A DNA stretch of 64,000 nt from assembly GCA_021018815.1 (NCBI GenBank), contig JAITYX010000021.1:4493001-4557000 (forward strand), given 5' to 3'. Positions within the stretch are counted from its first letter, which is position 1. Each line of letters begins with the position of its first letter. Below are positions 11,864 through 24,102 of this stretch, in pieces. Source of the stretch: Talinum fruticosum (Eukaryota > Streptophyta > Magnoliopsida > Caryophyllales > Talinaceae). The notes beneath the pieces were generated by a model that was not told the origin of the DNA, ran no database searches, and saw nothing but the letters and a program-made list of their open reading frames with translations. Both the position numbers and the translations under genes were made by a program.

Positions 11864-12283
11864 GTACACTATATACCTCAACTTAGTGAAAATAATATAA
11901 ATATCAAATCAGCTGGTTTTCTCATTGTTTCATTAATTAACCAAAGACTTATAGAAAGATGAGTAGGAACTCGTGTAACATGTAAATACGGTTTTGAACG
12001 TTATTGGCACTTTGGTGGCTTTAACTTCTAACCAATTTTCATGGACCTACACAATATACAATATGGTTGATGCTTATGAATAATATGACATGAAACTTTA
12101 CCAATAAAAAATAAAAATAAAAAAATACCCATTCAAGAAAAACGCAATACCAAAACAACAATATTATTAATTCATACCACTAAAAAATCCATAATAAATT
12201 CTAATCCCCCACCTAGCTAAGGGGCCGTTGTTTGACATTGATACCTACATTTACTCCTCCCATCTGCCCCCCATTCATCCCTC

Positions 12284-12291
12284 TTTATAAT
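12284..12291 (+). promoter_or_regulatory. TATA box of KCS copy 1
   Basis: TTTATAAT lies about 130 bases upstream of the start codon at 12419, in a C-rich stretch that becomes an A-rich leader just before the ATG. Spacing and composition fit a plant core promoter; no transcript evidence is available. Confidence 0.5.
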
Positions 12292-12418
12292 CCCCCTTCA
12301 CCCCTCATTTTCCCTCCCTCCTCAAACACTACCAAACATTTTTTACCCCCAACCCACCTCAAAGGGTAAAAAATACCCAAAAAAGGGGAAAATTTGAGAA
12401 AAAAGAAGAAAAGGAAAA

Positions 12419-15401
12419 ATGGATAGTGTTAGGCTCAAGTATGTGAAGCTTGGCTACACATATTTGGTGAACAACTTCCTCAGGTTGATCTTAGTCCCCA
12501 TAATGTGGGCCTCCATGGCCGAGATCGTCCGGATGGGACCGGGGGCGATCCTAGCCCTCCTTGGCTCCGTCCACCTCGATCGGATCCAGGTCCTCTTTTT
12601 CTCTCTTCTGGCTATCTTTATTCTCACGGTTTACATAATGTCCAAGCCCCGGCCCGTTTACTTGGTTGACTACGCCCTGTACAAGCCATCCCCTATTTGC
12701 CGGGTCCCCTTTTCCACCTTCATGGAGCATTCAAGACACAACCTCCCGGACAACCCGAAAAGCGTGGAGTTCCAAATGCGGATCCTGGAGCGGTCAGGGC
12801 TTGGTGAAGAGACGTGTTTGCCCCCGGCTATTCACTATCTTCCTCCTGAACCTACCATGGAGGCCGCCCGGGAGGAGGCCGAGATAGTCATTTTCTCTGC
12901 CATTGATGATTTGTTGAGCAAGACGGGGGTGAAGCCAAGGGACATTGATATACTGATCGTGAATTGTAGCTTGTTCTCTCCTACTCCTTCGCTCTCGGCT
13001 ATGGTGGTCAATAAGTACAAGATGAGGAGCAACATTAAGAGCTTTAATCTCTCTGGGATGGGTTGCAGTTGCAGCCCTATATCAGTCGATCTCGCCCGGG
13101 ACCTTTTACAGGTTATTTTCTGATTACTGTTAGCTACTTGTATTTATTATTATATTTGACTCTATATGCTCATTACGTAGCTAATTTTAATTATCTATTA
13201 AGAAATAGTATATATATATATATAACTGAGTTGATAGATGACTGTATTAGTTTACTTTGATTCCACGACTTTGAATGCAAAAGTATGTACGTGACACATG
13301 GGCATGGTTCCGATATCACAAGTTTTATAAAGTCTTCAACGGCAAGGCTAAAATACCAAGTCTTATATGAAGTAATCACTTAATTAAATTTAACACCATG
13401 CCTACGTGGATATGCCACGTAGTAAATAATTTAGTAAGTTAAAGTTTTAGAAATTGATAGTGTTATATATTCGGATTTAAAATTTATTTCTATTGATCTT
13501 GTAAAAAAAGTTGATATATTTAGGTTGAATGGTAACACTTTCATTAGTAATATTTTAGAGGGGTACTGAAAAATATAACTTAAGGTGGGGACAGATCCTG
13601 AGTCCTGACCCTAACCAAATGCCTTGCCGGCCTCATATATATGTATAAAACCTATTTTATAGTCATATAATATTTTCAAAATTAACTTTTTGTTTATCGA
13701 TTCAGTATATATGTAATGTCACAAGTTTTATGTAATAGTATGTATGTCTAAAAATGATACTGAATAAATTCAGAAAACTCACCTAATGCTCCTATAAAAT
13801 TTCTAATTTGCACGCGAAGTAGTGAAAATTTAATAATCCTATTGTTATAGATACGTATCATTGATAATTTCCACATTATAGATATCGATTTTGTCGATAT
13901 ATATTAATATTGTGGATACGTATCATCAATAATGTCCATATTATAGACATCAATTTTGTCGATATATATTAATATTGTGGGTGTTAGGTAATTCTCTTGA
14001 TGATTAATTGCATATTAAGTTTTTGTATGATTAATTTCATAATAACATAAATATTAATACTGAGTAGTATTAAATGAAATTTTGTTGTTATTTTAGACTT
14101 TAGAATGGATCCAAAAGTATTGCTATCATGAGTACCAATATGGTATGGAGTTGATAAGAAGACACCTATATCCTGTTGACTATAATTAATAAGGAAAGGG
14201 CACTCCTCGTTCCTAACTAAATGCTTTGCCAGCCTCACATTTTAAAAACTATTTAATACTCCATTCGGTTTATAATACACGTGATTTTAACTAATTTTTT
14301 TCGTTTCGTAATATCTCGTCATTTTATATTAGTCTATTAAATTTGTCTTTATGAATTATTTTTTTCCCTCTTCTTTTTCATTGATTTTCTTCATTTCCAA
14401 GGAAATTTTGGGACAACTTAAGATCTGAATATAAATTTTTTATTTCTTTGATATTTTGAGTCCCTCACCGTCCACAAACGATAAATGTTGTGAAAGTGAG
14501 GGACCCTCTTCTAACAAATACGTATGAGTCAAAATCTAGTTAGAGATATGCATGGATTTCCTGTTTTGAACAAATAGTCAACATTCATATTACAGAGAAC
14601 TGACAAGGACAATGCATGGAACATGTAGGTGCACCCTAAATCATACGCGTTGGTGATCAGCACTGAGATCATAACCCCGAACTACTACCAAGGGAAGGAG
14701 CGAGCCATGCTCCTTCCCAACTGCCTCTTCCGAATGGGGGAGCCGCGATCCTCTTAAGCAACAAGGCCAAAGAGAGGAAGCGATCCAAGTACCAGCTCAT
14801 GCACATAGTCCGAACCCACAAGGGCTCCGATGACAAAGCCTACAAGTGCGTGTACCAGGAAGAAGACCCCGAGGGCAAAGTCGGCATTTCTCTCTCCAAA
14901 GACCTCATGTCCATAGCCGGTGAAGCCCTAAAATCAAACATCACCACCATCGGGCCCCTAGTCCTGCCCGCATCCGAGCAACTCCTCTTCCTTTTCTCTC
15001 TCATCGGCCGGAAAATCTTCAACCCTAAGTGGAAACCCTACATCCCTGACTTCAAGCAAGCATTTGAGCATTTTTGTATCCATGCTGGCGGAAGGGCGGT
15101 CATTGACCAGCTGCAGAAGAATCTGGAACTCTCCGCTGCCCACGTGGAAGCTTCTAGAATGACCCTCCATAGGTTCGGGAACACGTCCTCGTCTTCGCTT
15201 TGGTACGAGCTGGGGTACATTGAGGCCAAAGGGAGGATGAAGAAGGGGGATCGGGTTTGGCAAATAGCATTCGGGAGTGGGTTCAAGTGTAATAGCGCAG
15301 TATGGAAGTGTATTCGAAGTGTAAAGGCTCCGAAAGATGGGCCTTGGGCGGATTGCATTGATCGTTACCCTGTTCATATTCCTGATGTTGTCAAGATCTA
15401 G
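12419..15401 (+). CDS. 3-ketoacyl-CoA synthase, KCS6/CER6-like, copy 1
   Basis: Condensing enzyme of very-long-chain fatty acid elongation in the endoplasmic reticulum; this clade feeds cuticular wax synthesis. Exon 1 is 12419-13111 (231 codons) and exon 2 is 14629-15401, with a GT-AG intron at 13112-14628 falling after DLLQ. The start [13 protein letters not shown] is followed by two hydrophobic N-terminal segments (about residues 15-40 and 58-78), then the FAE1/CUT1 domain. The active-site Cys lies in LSGMGC (residue 216, codon 13064-13066). The catalytic His region [13 protein letters not shown] and the Asn in [15 protein letters not shown] are in exon 2. Product about 488 residues, close to CER6. 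Exon 2 is out of frame after a run of five G (14736-14740) where six are needed for FRMGGAA; this single missing base is probably a read error. Divergent from copies 2 and 3. Confidence 0.93.
13851..13980. repeat. Two 65-base tandem units in the KCS copy 1 intron
   Basis: Units 13851-13915 and 13916-13980 both begin ATACGTATCAT and end ATTAATATTGTGG, with about eight differences between them. The intron is otherwise AT-rich and also holds a MITE at 14259. Confidence 0.85.
14259..14503. mobile_element. Family A MITE in the KCS copy 1 intron
   Basis: It starts CTCCATTCGGTTTATAATAC after TA and contains TTTTTCATTGATTTTCTTCA, which matches the centre of the copy at 49039. It ends near ATGTTGTGAAAGTGAGG. 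The orientation is that of 49039. The right terminus is degraded, so its end is approximate. Confidence 0.6.
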
Positions 15402-18400
15402 AGAGGAAAGAAAGATAGAGATAGAGGGAGGAAGAAGATGATGAAGAAGAAGAAGAAGAAGAAGAAGTAGTTTGGAGGTTTGATTCTTGTGAACTTTTAT
15501 ATACTTTTGATGATCGATTCTTGACGGGTTGATTTGGTTAGATGATCAAGGAGAAAGCCTTCCATATTGATTTTTACTTTTTTTAAAAAAATAAATAAAT
15601 GGTTTGAGGTAAGATGTATCATATATGTACTTAGAATTTAATTGTACAATGTACTAGTAAACAAAAAGAAGTCAAACAATACTATTACTTCTTTCTCATT
15701 ATTTAATCGTAGTTTTAAAATAACAAGGAAATAAAAAATTATATAAAATTTACAAGTTAGTTTAATATAAAATAGTTAATTACGGTTAAAAATCAAACAG
15801 TAACAACACCCTACCAACCATGTACCTGGAAAATTTTATGCATACAAAAATTCCAAGGACAACTTCTAATTAATGACATGGTATTTTAAACAACCACGTA
15901 TTATTTAATTTAATTTATAAATGATCAGTAGATAATTGTCTTTAATTACACGGGTGGTATTTTAAACAATGACACATTATTGAATTTAATTTATAGAAGC
16001 ACAACCAAATGATCAGTACATGGCTGTCAAAAAGACAGTTGGTTCGAATTTTCTACATAAAAAGCACGACGACGATATAAATATGTATATTGATGAGCCA
16101 CAATTTATATTAATCAGAAATTTTGCATGCCATCATTTTCTTCAATTTAAGATATAATTGAAACTCTCGTCCTTGATTTGATATTTTAAAGGTGAATCTG
16201 CAAATTAAAAAGTTAAAAACTAATTTCTGAAATTTTAGAGGCTTAACTTAAAGCACCAAATGGAATTGGGCTTGGTCTCAGTAAAGCCCAAATATGATCC
16301 AGAAGCCCAAATATGTATATAAGTCACGCCCAATGGGTCCATGTGGTGTGTATAATTTTTTTACATGATTCATAGGCCTTATTATCTTCTTTAAAAATCT
16401 CACAATATTTTTCTCAGTACCATCGTTAATCTCTCTGTCTCCCCTCCATTAACGTTGTTAGGGATCCGAAGGTTGGAGTGGCAGTTCACACGTCAATTTT
16501 TGAGAATTAATATTTGATTTCTTATTATTAGTCACATGAGTAGTTTTGGCCTTTATTTTCGGTAGTTTTTGAAAAATATATTTTTAAATTTATATGTAGT
16601 CTTGGGGCATAGTATGCTACTTATAATTAAGACTTGTCTTTACCTTGTTAAGGAGTTATAATATTATAATCCATAAACTGTGAAGTTATAAGAGTTGTAA
16701 TAAGATGTAAAAAGTTATAAAATAATTATAAAATTAATTATAAAAAACTGCAAGCACAATAAAAAGCATTGCAGAGAGACGAAGATGGATCATTGAGAAA
16801 TCCTAATTCAAACTCTCTACTTATGGGGCCCACTCTTTTTGGGGTATAAAATTTGTTCGAGATTCAATTTTCTTGCTTCAATAAGAAATCAAAGGAGGAT
16901 GGCAGCATCTATGATGAGGAGTTCAGTCAGAATATACAAGGAATTGACAATTAGTTATTAAAATACGGTATACGGTATATAGGAATGCTCCAATTATTAA
17001 AAAAATGACTTAAAATACAGTAATCGATAAGACAATCAGTAGTAGTTGAAGGATGAAATCATTCATATAGCTATGACATCGATGTGGTACCAACCATTTT
17101 TATTAGGTCAATTGGATGCTGTACGGTTGTATGTCTCCATAAATTATTTATTTGATTCAACTTTTTGTACCTAATTATTGGATGCTTTGTATATATTAGT
17201 TTTGAATTACAAGCAACACGTATAGGGTTCACTTAAATTTATTAAAATTTATCTTTTAGTATTTTCCTTATAGAAAAGAAAAATGATACTTCGATAACTG
17301 TATTTTTAGATATGAAATAGTAAATATCATAATCATAATAGTTTTTCGTATAAAACTATTGTACTTCCTACCTATTATAATTTCTTATGTAAATACTCTT
17401 GATAAATCATATTATTTATAAACATGTCTTTATCCATCATATTCGTATATAAAGCGAAGTTCATTAAGTGTAAGTGTGTAATAAGTAAATATAATGGACA
17501 TTACAATCAACTAAATAATTAATGAAAATTTTTTAGCATTCATGATTGAGTGACCAGAAAAAAATATAAGAAATATAGGAGTGTAATAAAGTGGATAAAT
17601 GAAAAATGATAATGCAAAGAACTTCCAATGGTACATATCAAAAATATAAAATATATATATTAATAAATTTTTATGAGTTATTCTCTTTGTTTATCAAATA
17701 TCTGATCCAATAAATCTAATAAATGATACAAATTGGATGGTTAAATATAAGTATTTTTTATAATGTTCAAATTCTATAATCAAATGAAAAAAAGATAAAA
17801 ATTAAATTTTCATTATATTACACAATTAACTACAACTAAATAACTTTTAATTTTAAGAAAAATATATATAGTATACTATAGAAAGGATTAAAAAAAAAGA
17901 CATAAAAGAGAAAAAAGTAATACTTATTCATAAAAAAATCATTGATTTTCTTTTGCAGATAATGTAGGTGCCTCTTGGCCCGATTTGTTAAAAATTAATA
18001 TCAATTTCTCGGGCCTAGCCCTCTTCCGCACCAAAAATAAAAAATAAAAAAATTCATTGAATAATATAATTAACGTTCCAATTTTAAAAGTCGATGCTTA
18101 TTCATAAAAAATTGATATGATATCTGAATTTTATGATGAAGTTAAACAACAAGAAGATTAAAATTTCCATCAAACCATCAAAAGATCAAATGGGGAAAAA
18201 ATTAGCACGAGAAATTAAAATACAAGAAATTATTAAAGAATGACCAGCAAATATTTTTTTTCCTTTTAGGAGATAACAATGGTGTCATTTTATTATAACA
18301 AAATAACTCAAAAGTTAGACAGGTGATTTATAAGTACCTAAAATAAAATAAAGAAATTAAATAAAAAAATTATTTATTTAAGAAAATCTTTAAAATAATA

Positions 18401-19091
18401 TCAGTTTAAGCAATTCATGACACTCCAAGACCTAATTCACCATCATATATATTGCATTATGCTGATATTAACACATATGATTGGCCCTCTTGGAGGGCAA
18501 TTTACCTTGACAAAAAATAAGAAAGAAGAAAGAAGAAAGAAGAAAGAGTTAAAAATCTCATAATCAAAATGATAAATATATGTCTTGAATGAGAAGAAAT
18601 CGAGGAATATGGTATTAAAATAAAATTGAAATAATAGTATCATTTTACAGAATATTTTTCTTTTTAAATCAGAAAAAATAAAAAAGGAACTATATCAAAT
18701 AATTTGTGACTGTTTTATTCTTGTGATATAAGTTATCTGAAGAATTAAAAAGTGAATGTCAAAAAGTTATAGAAGAGTCCTGACTTTATATATAACATAT
18801 ATTTGAAGGGTAAAAAGAAACATTAAAAGTTATACAGTCATATAGAAGACTCTTGACTTTATATTTATGGGCCAAAGGCATTTACTTTAATTTATGTAGG
18901 AGCAATGCAGTTCCTTTAAAATAATGACTATTTGAAGGGAGGGAGGGACGGGGGATGAGAGGAATGAATGACGTTTAATTATGGAAAAATTAAATGAAGG
19001 GGGAGGGAGGGGGAATGTTTCATCCCCGTTTCCTTCATTAACCCTATTTTTATTCTACTCTAATATGAGGGGAATAGAGGAAAAGGGAAAA
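15402..19091. other. KCS copy 1 3' flank and AT-rich intergenic DNA
   Basis: The stop codon is followed by a GAA-repeat 3' leader (15437-15467) and then AT-rich DNA with no recognisable gene. Short open frames (for example 18443-18643, -) come from GAA-type repeats. A G-rich block at 18937-19015 precedes the plastid fragment. Confidence 0.5.
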
Positions 19092-19184
19092 TTTTTAACA
19101 GTTTTTATAGTCGGACTTTATTATGGATTTCTGATCACATTCTTCATAGGGCCCTCTTATCTCTTCCTTCTCCAAGCTCAGGTT
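19092..19184 (+). pseudogene. ycf1: Plastid ycf1 (TIC214) 5' fragment in nuclear DNA
   Basis: Thirty-one codons read [20 protein letters not shown] and then [11 protein letters not shown]. This corresponds to the conserved first membrane segment of plastid Ycf1/TIC214 (from memory: [20 protein letters not shown] and then LLRAQV). Nucleotide similarity is also obvious to me in GGGCCCTCTTATCTCTTCCT. Similarity stops abruptly at both sides, and the flanks are AT-rich nuclear DNA with MITEs nearby, so it is a small nuclear plastid DNA insertion (NUPT), not a gene. The open frame extends upstream only by chance. Confidence 0.85.
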
Positions 19185-20739
19185 TCATTCATCCCGTATA
19201 TTAATATATTCAAATAAAGAGAACATAATTAACTTTATATTATTTCGTTTCTCTTCCCTTTTTAAGTTCAATTTAAACATAATGTAAATGATTGAGTTTT
19301 TTTTTTGTTTTTTTTTTTGGGAGATAATTAAAATGACCTATTGTTGGGGATGAAAGTTGAGTTAGGAGATGAAAATGAAGTTAGGCCAAGAAAAATCCTG
19401 ATAAGGAAACTGCCAAGAAAGAGAAGGGGCAGGGGAAACTTGAAAATGCCCAATTGGAATATGAGAGTCAAGCTTCCATTGGGAGACTATTCCAAGCTGA
19501 ATTACCTTTCCTTTAACCAAATTAAAGACACCAAGCATGACTCCCTTTTACAAACACACTTTCCCAATTTGTTGGGGTCTCCTTATTTGGAACAACAACC
19601 AATTCATCAAGCTAAATGGGTTCACGTAATACGTATTTGAATTCGGTCTTTCTACTGTTATCTCTTATTGTTCAATAAGATTTTTTATATATGAAAATTT
19701 TCAAACATGTAAAAGCATGACACAATGTTAATTATAGTCATTGTGTTGTACTATTTGATTGTCCGTGACCTAACGTTATTAGGTTGAGATTTTTTAGGAT
19801 TACAGGCTTGAAGCTTAACACCCCATTTAATCGAGGGCTTCATGATGTTGTGAGATGCTTCGATGGGGTTGTCTCTTGAAGTGACTGTTCCTAATTAGGT
19901 TACCTTTTGTTGCGACATTTTCTTCAATTTCCATCCAACTATTTACATCAATTCACACTTTACTTGCCATAGCTAGTTAACATCACACCAGTGGTGCAAG
20001 TCATTTTTGCCATTACAGCGAAGCATTAGTTAAAGTCGTTGAGAATTATATGCCATATCGTTTAATAATATTTATGAAATAATTCCTGATCCATTGATAC
20101 GAGACTACTTCACTAATTATTTTGTGAAACAATCTTTTCCTAGTTGTGTTTTACAATTCAATCATTATTTTTCCCACATCTCTCACAAATATCTTACGTA
20201 AAATACTCTCATATATAGACATATTCAAGACAAGTCGTATAGCTAGCAACAAGATAATATGATAATTTAAGAAGTGGTTTTGTACATCTTCTAGAAGCTT
20301 TTTCTCTCCTTTGTTCTTATCTTGTATATACTTAGATTTTTTGTTTATACATGGATCCCTCTTACCCACTCAATGCCCTGTCTTTTAACTTATATATGCT
20401 CAAGATTTTTCAAAACTTTGCTTTTAAACCCTTCATATCTCCTTCTAAATAAATATTACCGTGGGTCATATAAAAATGACGTTCTATTATTAGGGGCAGA
20501 ATTGAGTATACTTATTATCCTAAGAAAGGACAAAAAAATTGTACAAAGTTAAGGCAAAAAAGGAAAAAAAACCATATTCATTAACTTGTTTGATACAGTG
20601 TGTAAATATGACAGTATCCATTATGGGAAATGCTTATTTTGGCAACAAGATTTTGAAAAGACAAGCATTTCCCAGCACTTAAAACACACAGAAACATTTT
20701 TAATGCTAAGTATGCTTGTAAAAACATATACTTACAAGC
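19185..20739. other. Intergenic DNA, one unidentified open frame
   Basis: A 99-codon + frame at 19341-19640 is rich in Arg and Lys at its start and contains KLPLGDYSKLNYLSF. I do not recognise it and it has no visible promoter. It might be a gene fragment carried beside the plastid insert, or chance. The rest, down to the 3' flank of KCS copy 2, holds nothing I can name. Confidence 0.35.
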
Positions 20740-22075
20740 TCACCACTTGAAAATTTCAGGAACATAGACAGGATACCTATCAATGCAGTCTCTCCAAGGT
20801 CCATATCCATCAGTTTTAACCTTTATGTCTCGATTACACTTCCAAACTGCGCTGTTACACTTGAAACCACTTCCGAATGCTATTTGCCAAACGCGATCCC
20901 CCTTCTTCATTCTCCCCTTGGCCTCTATATAGCTCAACTCGTACCAAATCGAAGATGATGATGTGTTCCCAAACCGGTGGAGGGCCATTCTGGAAGCTTC
21001 CACCTGGTGTTCCGATAACCGGAGACCCGTTTGGAGCTCATCGATCACTGCCCGCCCACCCGCATGGACACAGAAGTGATCAAAGACTTGGTTGAAGTTT
21101 GGTACGTAGGGCTTTATTTTCTTGGACCCTAAAATTTTGCGGGCAATAAAGTTGTAGGCAAACCGGACCATTTCGGACACGGGCAGGACAAGGGGCCCGA
21201 GAGTGGTGATATTGGAGGTTAGAGCCTCTCCTGCTATAACCATCAACTCCTTGGATAGTGAAATTCCCAATCTACCCTCGGCATCTTCTTCATGGGTGAC
21301 ACTATTGTAGGCCCTATCTTCGGGTCCTTTGTGGGTCCGAACTATGTGTTGGAGCCTGTACTTGGCCCGGTTTTTCTCGGTCCGTTTGTTGGTGAGCAAG
21401 AGCGCGGCACAGCCTAATCGAAAGAGGCAGGCTGGCACCAGCATGGACCGCTCATTGCCCATGTAGCAATTAGGGGTAATAATCTCGGTACTGATTACAA
21501 GAGCATTAGAGTTTGGGTAAACTTGCAGGAGCCTACTGGCCAAGTCTGCTGAAATAGGGCTTGCACTACACCCCATGCCAGAAAGACTAAAAGTCTTGAT
21601 AGCGCTCCTCATCTTGTACTTATTAACTATCATGGACGATAAAGAAGGCGAGGGGCAAAATATGCTACAATTTGTTATCAGTATATCCACATCTTCAGGA
21701 CCAAGCCCGGTCTTACTGAAGACCTCATCGATGGCCGAGAAGATGACTAGCCGGGCCTCATCACGAGCCAGCTCCATGGTGGGCTCGGGTGGGATGTAGT
21801 GGATGGCAGGGGGAGACAAGTCTCGGGTCCTAGGCCAGCCCGCTCTAGGATCCGCATTTGAAAACGGGCTATCCTCGGGTTGTCCTTGAACACAATAGTA
21901 GCATGCTCAAGAAAGCTAGGTAATGGGACACGATAGATGGGGGAGGTTTGAAGCAAGCATAGTCTAGGAGGTAAATGGGTTTGGGTCTAGACTTGTAGTA
22001 GTATAAAATGGCTAGAATTAGGATGCAAAATATTGCTATGCAAGGAACTTGGGCATTCTCAAAGCTGACTTCCAT
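20740..22075 (-). CDS. 3-ketoacyl-CoA synthase, KCS6/CER6-like, copy 2
   Basis: Condensing enzyme of very-long-chain fatty acid elongation, endoplasmic reticulum. Intronless, about 445 residues after restoring frame, so some 45 shorter than copy 1. The start [12 protein letters not shown] is followed by one hydrophobic segment (about residues 10-27) and then [12 protein letters not shown], so the first membrane segment of typical KCS6 proteins is missing. The active-site Cys is in LSGMGC (residue about 170, codon 21568-21570); the His region [13 protein letters not shown] and Asn region [10 protein letters not shown] are intact; the C-terminus is YVPEIFKW. Two frame breaks each lie in a run of five G on the + strand where six are needed: 21939-21943 (KPPPIYRVP) and 21809-21813 (TCLPPAIHY). 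No other lesions are visible. Closest relative here is copy 3, same strand, 6 kb away. Confidence 0.93.
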
Positions 22076-22176
22076 TTTTTTAGAGATTTTTTCTTTGCTT
22101 TTCTTAGCTTGCTTCCCCTCAAACACACTCTTTTGTCTATCAAATTTTTGTGAAGATGGATGAAAGGAGGTGGTAG

Positions 22177-22185
22177 TATAAATAG
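22177..22185 (-). promoter_or_regulatory. TATA-like box of KCS copy 2
   Basis: On the - strand the sequence reads CTATTTATACT about 105 bases upstream of the start codon, which is a reasonable position for a core promoter. Inferred from position only. Confidence 0.35.
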
Positions 22186-22803
22186 AAGGGGAAAGGCAAT
22201 GTGTTGCATTTTTGGGGAGGGATTGAAACTCTGAAGGGGACAAATGAAAAAGAATGTTCGACAATTCCCAAAAAACACTTGGATTGCTGCCACTGGTTGA
22301 TATCAATGTCGGATAGCTCTTCAAGAGGTAAGTCCAACGTTATGCAAGATATTGCTACCCATAACTCATATGTAAGGTGGTAATTATTTGCTATATGTAC
22401 TTTTAGGATTACGTATGGAAAACCAATGTCCAATGAATCTTGTATTAATCTGGTTTAAGGAGATCAAAATATCAGTATTTCAATTATCATAAATAGAGAG
22501 TTCGATTTTAAGTGATACACAAGGTTTGTCTATTCATAAGAAATTGAATTTTTCTTTTGAAAAAATGTTCTTATAATAAAATTAGTCATGCGTTTTCTTA
22601 TTTCGCAACATCAATTTGTAAGGATAGGAATATGTATTCTTGAGTATGTGGTATGGATGTTGATAATTTTTAATTTTTTAATGAAAAAATAAAGGTGCAA
22701 ATGTCAATATTAAGGCTTCAATTTTTTTAAAGGATAAGTACAACAACAAATTGATAACCGGATTTTCGCAAGGGTTTTATCTAAATTGTCCTTCATTAAA
22801 ATA

Positions 22804-22959
22804 AAGAAGGTTAGAAGTTAATTACAATATTTGAAAATCTCAACTAGTGAAAATTTATGCGGGCAACTACCTATTCAATATTAAGACTTGAATAGGTAGT
22901 TGCCCGCGCAAATTCGCTAGTTGAGATTTTCACATGTTGTAATCGCTGCTAACCTTCTT
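22804..22959. repeat. Long near-perfect inverted repeat (hairpin)
   Basis: Two arms of about 72 bases face each other across a loop of roughly nine bases around 22881-22890. The left arm runs from AAGAAGGTTAG to CAACTACCTATTCAA; the right arm is its complement, from TTGAATAGGTAGTTGCCCGC to CTAACCTTCTT, with a handful of mismatches and one or two small gaps. It could be a foldback transposon remnant or the source of a small-RNA hairpin. It lies about 730 bases upstream of the KCS copy 2 start and ends ten bases before the solo LTR. Confidence 0.88.
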
Positions 22960-22969
22960 GATTAGAAGG

Positions 22970-23932
22970 TGTTAGGAAAAATAAATAATAATTTGATTGT
23001 AGTGCAAGAAGCGTAGTTAGAAGAAGAATGTAGATATTTGAGAAGTATCGGACAAGATTAACAATATCGAAATGGACACATAGATTTTTACGTGAAAATT
23101 CATATTGGAAGAAAACTACGGGCGGTAATGGCATAAAATTCATTACGAGTAAAGAAAGAGTACAAACTATCTTTAGGTGACAAATAGATCCCCGACATGA
23201 TCAATCATAAAGGAGAGTACAATAATAATTTACGGAGCGATGTGCTCAATGAGATCAATAAGGGGAGACTATAATATCTCAACAAAAACTCTCACTATTG
23301 GTGTGGCCCAAAACACCACCAAAAACCGAAGGTGTTACCCAACTCAAGCCTCGCGGACAACCGATGGCAAGGCTCACACCCCGTAGGGATCGACAACCTG
23401 AACAACCGAAAAGATGAAGGCTAGAGATATGGCATGATTGAAACTGTGCCACATGGCACGATCGTGTTTCTTCGCGTTGCGACTGTCGGGTTTGTTTTCT
23501 TTAGGTTAGTTTTAACCCAATTAGTAATTAGCCACTTCATTCTATTAGTGTTTTTCTTATGAACTTCATATATATACTAGGTTGTTTAACCTAGTTAGGT
23601 GTAGCGTGTGACATAACTAATAGGTGCCTGTTGGCATCGCTCGAGGTTATTCTTTTCTTCCACATACCTAGATTGAGAGAGTCTTTGAAATTTTTTTCTT
23701 TGCATTAATCTTAAAAACACATTGCTCTGAAGAAAGTACCTTACACTTACTCATCATACTATAGTGGATTATACTATTCTCACTCGTGGTTTTTTTTTTT
23801 TTTATTTGGGTTTTTCACGTAAAATTTATGTGCCCATCACCTTACTTATTATTTGTTAATTTGTCAACTTCCCTACATTCTAAATCAAATTATCTTTTTC
23901 GCTTCCGTTGCATATCGTATCCCGTCCTAACA
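22970..23932 (+). mobile_element. Solo LTR, Copia-like
   Basis: A 963-base block starts TGTTAGGA and ends TCCTAACA, the inverted TG...CA termini of an LTR. Near its 3' end it has CACTCGTGG, a long T run and then TTTTTCACGTAAAATT, a combination I know from the R/U5 region of plant Copia LTRs. There is no primer-binding site after it, no polypurine tract before it and no second copy in the window, so it appears solo. The 5 bases on either side do not match, so the duplication has decayed or the ends recombined. Confidence 0.72.
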
Positions 23933-24102
23933 CAAATAAACTCTCAGTGAAGAAAAATGGAATAGACTAGGAAGAGGTTATGACTGGCACGGAAATGCCT
24001 CATAACAAACCTACAAAGGGATATGGCATTCCCCAAAAAGCTATAAGGTTTTATAAATGGCCACAAATGGTGGAAGCACAGCCACATTCAACAAGATTAA
24101 AA

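Noticed and set aside
14958..15377. - strand frame of 139 codons
   Set aside because: Antisense shadow of KCS copy 1 exon 2.
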